This document shows, one piece after another, positions 1-5,342 of a stretch of 6,702 bases of DNA. Every line of letters begins with the position of its first letter. The first letter of the stretch is position 1. Origin of the DNA: DASXMX01 sp036794395 (GTDB lineage Bacteria; Planctomycetota; Phycisphaerae; Tepidisphaerales; Tepidisphaeraceae); NCBI GenBank assembly GCA_036794395.1, contig DAIRGS010000374.1:1-6702 (forward strand), in the 5' to 3' direction. A program made the translations under genes and the position numbers. The notes beneath the pieces are model-generated. The model was given only the letters and a program-made list of their open reading frames with translations. It was not told the origin of the DNA and did not search any database.

Positions 1-7
1 TCGCGAC

Positions 8-244
8 TTAAACCCTGCCGAAGAAACGAGTGACTACTCGCGCTGTAGTGTTAAGAGCATCCTTCCGAGTCTCGCCGGCCGCGTTAACTTCCCAATAGTT
101 TGCGCTCGCGGGCATGGTCGAAGCCACTTGCCTCAATTGCTCGGCGAGTTTGAACTGTTGCATGGCGCTGCGAATGAGCCCTGCCGTTCGAACGGTCAAG
201 AGCAGGCACAGGATCGACGCGAAAGTGAGAAGGCGCAGCCGCAC
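8..244 (-). CDS. Small hypothetical protein with hydrophobic N-terminus
   Basis: This 78-residue reading frame begins with GTG. An in-frame TAG at 256-254, just upstream, rules out a longer start. A strong GGAGG (minus strand, 261-257) lies 12 bases ahead of the GTG, a slightly long spacing but a good ribosome site. Residues 2-18 (RLRLLTFASILCLLLTV) form a short basic stretch followed by a hydrophobic segment, as in a signal peptide or single membrane anchor. The remainder is polar, ends in basic residues and matches no family I recognise. It is divergent from the toxin-antitoxin operon, with 98 bases between the two start codons, so the two may share a control region. It could be a small inner-membrane or exported protein. 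It could also be a chance frame, since the region is GC-rich and other frames are open here too. Confidence 0.45.
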   Translation of the reverse strand: MRLRLLTFASILCLLLTVRTAGLIRSAMQQFKLAEQLRQVASTMPASANYWEVNAAGETRKDALNTTARVVTRFFGRV

Positions 245-332
245 AACGAGATTCTACCTCCATGGGATCGCCGTCCAGCGTGCAGCGGCTCATAGAATTC
301 CCTCCCCCACCCCGATACCATCCCATACACTC

Positions 333-337
333 AAGGA
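333..337 (+). promoter_or_regulatory. Ribosome binding site fixing the antitoxin start
   Basis: AAGGA sits five bases before the ATG at 343. The in-frame upstream ATG at 262 has no such site. This decides the start of the antitoxin gene. Confidence 0.65.
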
Positions 338-342
338 CCACG

Positions 343-1041
343 ATGCCAATCACAGCAAACAATCTCTTGGGAATCGGCATCTACTCCGTCCCCGAAGCCG
401 CCCGCCTTGCCGGCGTCTCTCCCTCGCGCATTCGCCGCTGGATTCGCGGCTACTCCTTCCGCTCGTCCGGCTCCCTCCATAAGTCCCCGCCCGTATTCAA
501 AACCCAAATCCCGCCGACCGAAAAAGGCGAACTCTCCCTCGGCTTCCTCGACCTTATCGAAGTCCGCTTCGTCAACGCTTTCCTCTCCCACGGCGTCACC
601 TGGCCCGTCATCCGCCGGGCCGAATCCCACGCTCGCCAGCTTTTCGCGACCGACCACCCCTTCGCAACCAAACGCTTCAAAACCGACGGGCGGAAAATCT
701 TCGCCACCCTCCGCAACCGAGCCGCCTCCGATCCCGCCCTCCTCGACCTCGCCGACAATCAGCTCGCTTTCAACAAGCTGATCTCTCCCTACCTTCGCGG
801 CGTGGAATTCGAACACGACACCGCCGCCCGCTGGCGACCCCTCGGCTCCAAAAAGCGAATTGTCATCGACCCCCAGCGCAGCTTCGGCCAGCCCATCACC
901 GACCGCGAAGGCGTCCCCACGGCCGTCCTCGCCGCCGCATGTCTCGCCGAAGGTTCCGAGGAAGCCGTCGCCAAAACCTACCGCGCCGACCTCCGCTCCG
1001 TCCGCGATGCCTTGGAATTCGAACAACTCCTCGCGGCGTGA
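343..1041 (+). CDS. DUF433 antitoxin with MerR-like HTH (VapB45 type)
   Basis: This 232-residue protein is the probable antitoxin and autorepressor of the PIN-like toxin encoded next. Residues 13-36 (IYSVPEAARLAGVS, then SRIRRWIRGY) read as a MerR-like winged-helix DNA-binding segment. Residues about 172-232 carry the DUF433 signature: RIVIDP, then FGQPI, then GVPT, an acidic helix with VA.TY, and a closing ALEFEQLL. The middle (about 60-170) is helical and unassigned. The ATG at 343 is preferred because AAGGA precedes it by five bases; the in-frame ATG at 262 would add 27 Pro/Ser-rich residues without a ribosome site. The stop overlaps the toxin start as GTGA, so the pair is translationally coupled. 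In the known VapBC45-type pairs the DUF433 protein binds and neutralises the toxin. The coding strand is strongly C-rich, unlike the genes from 1729 onward. Confidence 0.85.
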   Translation: MPITANNLLGIGIYSVPEAARLAGVSPSRIRRWIRGYSFRSSGSLHKSPPVFKTQIPPTEKGELSLGFLDLIEVRFVNAFLSHGVTWPVIRRAESHARQLFATDHPFATKRFKTDGRKIFATLRNRAASDPALLDLADNQLAFNKLISPYLRGVEFEHDTAARWRPLGSKKRIVIDPQRSFGQPITDREGVPTAVLAAACLAEGSEEAVAKTYRADLRSVRDALEFEQLLAA

Positions 1042-1403
1042 AATTCCTCATCGACAACAATCTTCCTCCATCCTGGGCACCCGCGCTTACCGCGCTCTCC
1101 CAACGTGATGCCAATCACACCGTTCACCACATCCGCGATAAATTCTCAGCCGACATCGCTGACACAGATTGGCTCGCCCACCTCGCCGCCGAAGGCGGCT
1201 GGGCCATCCTCTCCGGCGACCTCCGCATCACCCGCAATCAACACGAGCGCGACGCGTGGCTCAGCTCCGGAATGGTCGCGTTTTTCACGAGCCGCTCCTG
1301 GAGCAAACTTCCTTATTGGGAAAAGACGTGGCGCATCGTCCGCTGGTGGCCCAACATCCTCCAACAAGCCAACCTCGTCACCGCCCCCGCCGGCTTCGAC
1401 TAA
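1038..1403 (+). CDS. PIN-like toxin ribonuclease (VapC45 / DUF5615-type)
   Basis: This 121-residue protein is a probable RNase toxin of the PIN-like fold. It starts MKFLIDNNLPP, where Asp6 is the usual first metal ligand of the family. Further acidic residues follow at Asp42/Asp44 (ADTDWL) and Asp61 (ILSGD), with RITRNQHER after the latter, as in VapC45-like proteins. The C-terminal part has the family's aromatic stretch (FFTSRSW, then W and RWWPNI). Start is GTG within the GTGA overlap with the antitoxin stop. There is no Shine-Dalgarno, which is consistent with reinitiation by ribosomes finishing the antitoxin. A longer in-frame start near 939 would run through the antitoxin gene and is unlikely. 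Length and gene order (antitoxin first) are normal for the family. The RNA target cannot be read from sequence. Confidence 0.85.
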   Translation: MKFLIDNNLPPSWAPALTALSQRDANHTVHHIRDKFSADIADTDWLAHLAAEGGWAILSGDLRITRNQHERDAWLSSGMVAFFTSRSWSKLPYWEKTWRIVRWWPNILQQANLVTAPAGFD

Positions 1404-1514
1404 ATCTCGGCTTCACAGGTTCTAGCCTCCTTGCGCAAGCGGCGGACCCTCGAATGGTTGGTACCGCAGAGCTATGCCGTGCCGCAAATGCATTGACCAC
1501 GCTCCGAAAGGACT

Positions 1515-1551
1515 GGGGGGGGTTACGGGGATTCCGGGAGTTCGGGTGGGG
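1515..1551 (+). other. Potential G-quadruplex motif upstream of the GTPase operon
   Basis: Five consecutive G-runs of 8, 4, 3, 3 and 4 bases are separated by loops of 4, 5, 5 and 1 bases. This meets the usual G3+N1-7 definition on the coding strand of the downstream operon. It lies about 70 bases before the TATAAT box. Formation in vivo is inference; in a GC-rich genome such runs also occur by chance. Confidence 0.5.
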
Positions 1552-1598
1552 CCGTGGTGGTAAGCGCCGAAGATTAATCGTAACTAGCGCGCATCCTC

Positions 1599-1632
1599 TT
1601 TCGTTCGACATTCACCCAAGTTATAATTGACG
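1599..1632 (+). promoter_or_regulatory. Candidate promoter of the GTPase-nuclease operon
   Basis: A perfect TATAAT lies at 1622-1627, with a poor -35 candidate (TTTCGT, 1599-1604) 17 bases before it. This would give an untranslated leader of about 95 bases before the ATG at 1729. An alternative uses TTGACG (1627-1632, five of six matches) as the -35 with a weak TATTTG (1650-1655) 17 bases downstream. This is the most AT-rich, promoter-like stretch in the gap. Which option is used cannot be decided by eye. Confidence 0.4.
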
Positions 1633-1728
1633 TGAAATTACAAGTCGCCTATTTGGGTTAACGAGCTATTTGTTCAAGTCTAGTGCTCTCGCTTATCCAC
1701 AAAACACTGGCGCAACTTGGGGAAACAA

Positions 1729-3726
1729 ATGAGTGCCGTCGATCGCCCAGTGCGTCTATCCCTCACCCGTGATCTCGTTCTGCAGGCCGAAGCGGAACTG
1801 GCAAAGTATGAGCACGCGACGAAGGTTCTTGATCTGATGCGACGTAGCGCTCTTGCTGATCTCCAGAAGGAATTAAGCAGTTTTTCTGACATATTGGGCA
1901 CTACACATCACCAATTGACATTTATCGGTCGCGTAAGCGTTGGTAAGACTACCGCGATCTGCCACCTGGTAGGACTTACTGTAGATCGCGATAAGAAAAA
2001 GCCTACAAAAAATGACCCCGACAAAGTCGTGCGCGTAACAGAGGATTTGATGGCGACGGGCTCGGGGTTCACGACGCTCTGTGAGGTTGTTGTAAAGCCA
2101 AGCAACATCAATAAATTTGAGATTGAGCCATATTCTCGGGTAGAGGTGGAGCGCACCATTGATGACTTCTGCGTAAGCACATGGGCAAAGGTTTATCCGC
2201 AGAGCGCAGAGGTCGGGCAGAAAGCTTCCGCAGGCGAACCCCCAAGTTTCCCGACTGAACTGGTACGCGCGGTCCGGAACATGGTGAAATTGCCAAGTGG
2301 CGAGAAGCGAGAAGATGATGCCGCGATCAAATTCGCTCGCGAATTTGGCGAGCATCAATTCGCTGTGTTTGAATCGAATGTCCTGAAGATGGCAAATTTG
2401 GACGCACGTGTACAAACGGTGTTTGTTTGTCCTGAAGATGAACCAGATCCCAAACTCTGGATCAAACGGACCTTCGACAACTTGAATTTGGCACGGATCG
2501 ATACCGTTTCCATTCCGCAACGGATTACATTGTTTGCCGATGCCAAGTTGCTTTCGCCACACATGTCGCGCGTTGCCGCAGTTGTGGACACACGCGGGGT
2601 AGACGCGTCTCAATTCAATCGGGAGGATCTGGATAGGCATATACGCGAGGAAAAGGGATCTCTTTGCGTGCTCGCTGAACGATTTGGCACAGCTCCGACG
2701 GAGGTAACGCCGCTTCTCTCGCGTCACGTCACGCCCGAAACTCCCCAGGCGGTTTCAAAGTTTGTGTTGCTCGTCATTCCACGCGGCGGCGAGCCAGAGA
2801 AAGTCGTCGGCGAAGATGGGCCCGTTGGTGATCGTGATTTAGGTATCGAGTTACGCCGCTCACAGATCGACGAGACACTGACAGGTCGAGGTATTCAAGG
2901 TTTAAGCGTTCTGTTTTACGATCCTCTGCAGCATTTTGACTCCGGAGCAGACAACCGGTTTCGAACCGACGCTGAAATTGAGGATGTCGAGCAAGATCGT
3001 GAACGGGTGTGGAAATCGTTGTTTGATGCAATTGAGCTGCGCGAAGATAACGTCTGGAGGCGAGTTGAACAAATCGCAGACAGCTTGGCTAAGATTCGGG
3101 CTGGCGGGGGATTGAACCCGACGGAAGAGTCCATAATTACCCTGACCCGGCCAAAGATCGCGGAGCATCGTCATGTGCCGATGACAAATGCTGATAGGTT
3201 CATTGACGGATACCGGGCGCTTTGGGATGGCCCCGGGAAGCGACCTGCTCCATCGTTGCGCGCTACGAACAATCGTTTTGGCGTCTATCCGCATCGGGAT
3301 ATTGATATCTACTACGACGCGATACCAATCACAGAATCCTTGGTTCGTCGTGCATATTCTGGTTCGAAAGAGGCAGTCTTGGTCATAATTCGCGGAGTGA
3401 AGGATCGCTCCCCGGATAGCTCAGAACTTCGAGCATTACTCGGTGTAATAGAGAGCCGTGTCGACTCATCCTTCGAGCAAATGGTTCGAAGTGTGGCATC
3501 ACACATGCAGGAGTATTTGAGTAAAACTGTGTTTTTCCCCGCGAATTCTACAAACCAATTTTGGAATGACGTTCAAAGCAGATACGGCAAGGGTGGTGGC
3601 TATAGAGATGATGTGCTAACCATGTATGTCGCTCAGCTTGATAGTGTGGAGGACGAACTGAGGCGCATTGCAATGGAACTGTGGCAAAAGCTGGTCATCG
3701 ACCCTGTACTCGAATATCTGGGATGA
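1729..3726 (+). CDS. Large P-loop GTPase, dynamin-like/TRAFAC type, operon partner of a nuclease
   Basis: This 665-residue protein is probably a GTP-hydrolysing motor or switch. After a helical N-terminus (residues about 15-55) comes a P-loop, GRVSVGKT at 67-74. A G2-like ATGSGFTTLCEV with Thr115/Thr116 follows, and then the G3 motif VVDTRG ending at 290. G1 and G3 are about 220 residues apart, so the G domain carries a large insertion (roughly 130-270). No NKxD is seen where G4 is expected (after FVLLVIPRGGE, about 345-355), so preference for GTP over ATP is not proven. Residues about 410-665 are mostly predicted helical, charged and without membrane segments, which would suit a dynamin-like stalk. 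Start: ATG at 1729 has GGGGA just ahead (1719-1723); an in-frame TTG at 1717 would add four residues. The nuclease gene begins 9 bases after the stop. I do not recognise a named family. The overall reading is a defence-type GTPase, with the fold call fairly safe and the role inferred. Confidence 0.72.
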   Translation: MSAVDRPVRLSLTRDLVLQAEAELAKYEHATKVLDLMRRSALADLQKELSSFSDILGTTHHQLTFIGRVSVGKTTAICHLVGLTVDRDKKKPTKNDPDKVVRVTEDLMATGSGFTTLCEVVVKPSNINKFEIEPYSRVEVERTIDDFCVSTWAKVYPQSAEVGQKASAGEPPSFPTELVRAVRNMVKLPSGEKREDDAAIKFAREFGEHQFAVFESNVLKMANLDARVQTVFVCPEDEPDPKLWIKRTFDNLNLARIDTVSIPQRITLFADAKLLSPHMSRVAAVVDTRGVDASQFNREDLDRHIREEKGSLCVLAERFGTAPTEVTPLLSRHVTPETPQAVSKFVLLVIPRGGEPEKVVGEDGPVGDRDLGIELRRSQIDETLTGRGIQGLSVLFYDPLQHFDSGADNRFRTDAEIEDVEQDRERVWKSLFDAIELREDNVWRRVEQIADSLAKIRAGGGLNPTEESIITLTRPKIAEHRHVPMTNADRFIDGYRALWDGPGKRPAPSLRATNNRFGVYPHRDIDIYYDAIPITESLVRRAYSGSKEAVLVIIRGVKDRSPDSSELRALLGVIESRVDSSFEQMVRSVASHMQEYLSKTVFFPANSTNQFWNDVQSRYGKGGGYRDDVLTMYVAQLDSVEDELRRIAMELWQKLVIDPVLEYLG

Positions 3727-3735
3727 GATCAAGTC

Positions 3736-4545
3736 ATGGCGCCTCTAGTTGATGTCCCATGCTTTTGTTATCGCGGAAAGCCGCTTGTGGCGCAAATCCA
3801 AACTGGGGTTGGCGAAGCGAATGCGGCATATTGTTTAATTCGAAAGCACGAATATGTATTGACCCCAGAGGAGCGTGTTAGGCAGGCACTGTTATGGTTT
3901 CTTACCGCTGGCGCTTCAAGTGCAGCGAATTGGATGGAGCAACTACGTATCGAAGTGGAGTATTGCTCATTGGATGTGGTGGCCTATTACGCTGGCATCA
4001 CGGATAATCGCTTTCGTCCAAATGTTGCTACCGTCGTGTTTGAAACGAAGCGTCTGGAGGTGAGTGTCGGAGAGGACGATTCGACGGAGAATCAGATTCG
4101 ACGTTACATGGTACGTGAACGATGTCGATTCGGTTTGATGTTCACTTGCCGGCAGGCAATATGGGTGGAACTTATCGGGAATTTCACCGCACCTGAGTGG
4201 CGGAGGTGCCAGATCAATGATCTATCCGAAGTTGAATGCCGAATTAATAGGGCAACGCATGAAATGTCGGAACATGCATCCAAATGGGTTGCCTTCTTTC
4301 GGTATGCCGCCGAGGGAGATTTTGATTCGTTCCGCGCGCTTGTCGCCCTGTTCGGGCAGGATCTTGGACTAACTTTTGTACTCTCAATTAGATCTAATGG
4401 ACAGATAGGCTCACTTCGTGCGTTTCGTGTTCGAGTTCGTGATTCCGATTTAGTTGATTTCTATGTCCGCAGTGCAGCAGGCAAACGGCCGGTATCCCTT
4501 AAACGTGAAGATTTCCACAGTTTGAGGTCGGTTGAGCCGCTGTAA
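3736..4545 (+). CDS. HsdR-N-type PD-(D/E)XK nuclease domain protein (HSDR_N_2-like)
   Basis: This 269-residue protein is a probable DNA nuclease. Residues 33-50 (CLIRKHEYVLTPEERVRQ) match the opening of the type I restriction HsdR N-terminal domain, family HSDR_N_2, including Glu45. The catalytic core follows: Asp80 in SLDVVAYY, then Glu103-x-Lys105 in VVFETKR, a D...ExK set. Next comes ENQIRRYM with Gln120 and Tyr124, the extra Q..Y motif typical of HsdR nuclease domains, and the strands RFGLMFTCRQAIWVEL. Residues about 150-269 are unassigned: a helical part, then a strand-rich end that could be a binding domain. There is no helicase. Gene spacing of 9 bases and only a weak Shine-Dalgarno suggest translational coupling to the GTPase gene. 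Role inferred: effector nuclease switched or positioned by the GTPase, in the manner of McrC with McrB. Substrate and modification dependence are unknown. Confidence 0.78.
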   Translation: MAPLVDVPCFCYRGKPLVAQIQTGVGEANAAYCLIRKHEYVLTPEERVRQALLWFLTAGASSAANWMEQLRIEVEYCSLDVVAYYAGITDNRFRPNVATVVFETKRLEVSVGEDDSTENQIRRYMVRERCRFGLMFTCRQAIWVELIGNFTAPEWRRCQINDLSEVECRINRATHEMSEHASKWVAFFRYAAEGDFDSFRALVALFGQDLGLTFVLSIRSNGQIGSLRAFRVRVRDSDLVDFYVRSAAGKRPVSLKREDFHSLRSVEPL

Positions 4546-4712
4546 GGATTATGGATCTCCGCGATCAAAATTGATGGACCCGTGGTAGCTGCCGCGTCAA
4601 ACACCCCGGCAAGTCACTCTCCCCAAGTGTTGATACCGTCTCACCGGCCGGATTCGCGAGTTGCGGTGCCGCTGGAGGCCGTTTCAATTCTCCAAAGCTT
4701 TAGGCAGGCGCA
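4546..4712. other. Convergent intergenic gap
   Basis: This gap lies between the ends of two convergent operons. I see no hairpin followed by a T-run on either strand. The best inverted repeat is CACCG (4642-4646) with CGGTG (4664-4668) around a 17-base loop, which is weak. Termination may be Rho-dependent. Confidence 0.4.
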
Positions 4713-5231
4713 TTATCCGCCAGTACCTTCCGCTTTATCGAAGTCAGTGAAGGGCTTCTCGGGGCCAGGGAGGTGTGGCATCACGCCGTCCTTACGCAGT
4801 TCCAACATGGCCGTTGCCAGTACGAAGGCGCGCTTACGCACTCCGGTGGTCTCAAAGAACCGATGCTCCAACTGAGCGCCCAACTCGCGATCGTGCAGGA
4901 ATTTCTCAGCCCCTATTCCGAGCTGGGTGTAAAGCGTTTTTAGGACGGTAATGAACTCCGCCTCGATGAGGTTGCCGAGCACAACGGGCAGGCGGCGGTG
5001 GTTGCCGTCGAGCGTCGTCCATTGTCCAGAGCGCCGGCGTTTAGTCTGCATGTAGTGCAATAAATCTTCGGGTGTATCATGACGATCTGTGAGGGAGTTA
5101 AATGTATCGGCTAAGTCCCGCAGGTCGTTGAGTCGATGCATGTAACGGTCGGTGGCGATACGCCGTTCTTCGTAGAGGCGTTCGAGCGTGCTGTGCTCAA
5201 TAGGGTTGAGGCGGATACATTTACGGCGCAT
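4713..5231 (-). CDS. Hypothetical protein downstream of XRE/ImmA gene
   Basis: This 172-residue protein belongs to no family I recognise. The ATG at 5231 is chosen because GGAG lies eight bases ahead of it. Earlier in-frame starts (TTG 5300, ATG 5282, ATG 5255) lack a good ribosome site. The N-terminal half is strongly helical and charged (LERLYEERRIATDRYMHRL, residues 16-34) and may form a coiled coil. The second half has a helical stretch (NLIEAEFITVLKTLY, 87-101), then HRFFETTGVRKRAFVL (123-138) and a Gly/Pro-rich tail. It has no membrane segment or signal peptide. It lies 111 bases after the stop of the XRE/ImmA gene on the same strand and is probably co-transcribed. It could be the partner, toxin or proteolytic substrate of that regulator, or a separate small regulator. 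Confidence 0.65.
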   Translation of the reverse strand: MRRKCIRLNPIEHSTLERLYEERRIATDRYMHRLNDLRDLADTFNSLTDRHDTPEDLLHYMQTKRRRSGQWTTLDGNHRRLPVVLGNLIEAEFITVLKTLYTQLGIGAEKFLHDRELGAQLEHRFFETTGVRKRAFVLATAMLELRKDGVMPHLPGPEKPFTDFDKAEGTGG

Positions 5232-5237
5232 AATGAA

Positions 5238-5244
5238 ATCTCCA
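5238..5244 (-). promoter_or_regulatory. Ribosome binding site fixing the start at 5231
   Basis: On the minus strand TTGGAG is followed by eight bases and the ATG at 5231. No equivalent is present before the upstream in-frame TTG and ATG codons. Confidence 0.55.
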
Positions 5245-5342
5245 ACGTGGACCATTGCCAGCAAGCTCACGGTCCGCAACATGGGTAATTGGTCACGCAA
5301 CTTTGCGTGCCCTTTCTCGTTTACATCAATCTCAAACTTCGG

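Larger units (their letters stand above)
1404..1728. other. Intergenic gap before the GTPase operon
   Basis: No convincing gene is seen in about 325 bases. The left part is GC-rich and includes a 10-bp uninterrupted palindrome (CTTGCGCAAG, 1430-1439). It has no loop and no T-run, so it is not an intrinsic terminator. The middle holds a long G-rich run (1515-1551). From about 1575 the composition becomes AT-richer and carries a TATAAT box. The change of composition marks a plausible junction between the toxin-antitoxin module and the GTPase module. Confidence 0.6.

Noticed and set aside
331..1026. Long reverse-strand open frame (231 residues) antisense to the antitoxin
   Set aside because: It is Gly/Glu/Phe-rich, low in complexity and mirrors the well-supported DUF433 gene. 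Open antisense frames are common in GC-rich coding DNA.
939..1037. Possible longer toxin start
   Set aside because: The extension is Arg/Pro-rich and overlaps the DUF433 coding region. The family begins with the MKFLIDNN strand encoded from the GTG at 1038.
1430..1439. Palindrome CTTGCGCAAG after the toxin gene as a terminator
   Set aside because: It has no loop and no T-run after it, so it is not an intrinsic terminator.
1169..1630. Forward open frame running from the toxin gene into the gap
   Set aside because: It is out of frame with the toxin, Arg-rich and without similarity to anything recognisable.
1873..2727. Reverse-strand open frame of 284 residues inside the GTPase gene
   Set aside because: Its Cys/Arg-rich composition, lack of any recognisable motif and lack of a ribosome site argue against it. 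The forward frame has clear P-loop and DTRG motifs.
2902..3294. Reverse-strand open frame of 130 residues inside the GTPase gene
   Set aside because: It is fully antisense to the GTPase gene and has no motif or start signal.
4582..4875. Forward open frame of 97 residues in the convergent gap
   Set aside because: It overlaps the end of the reverse 172-residue gene and has no ribosome site or domain.
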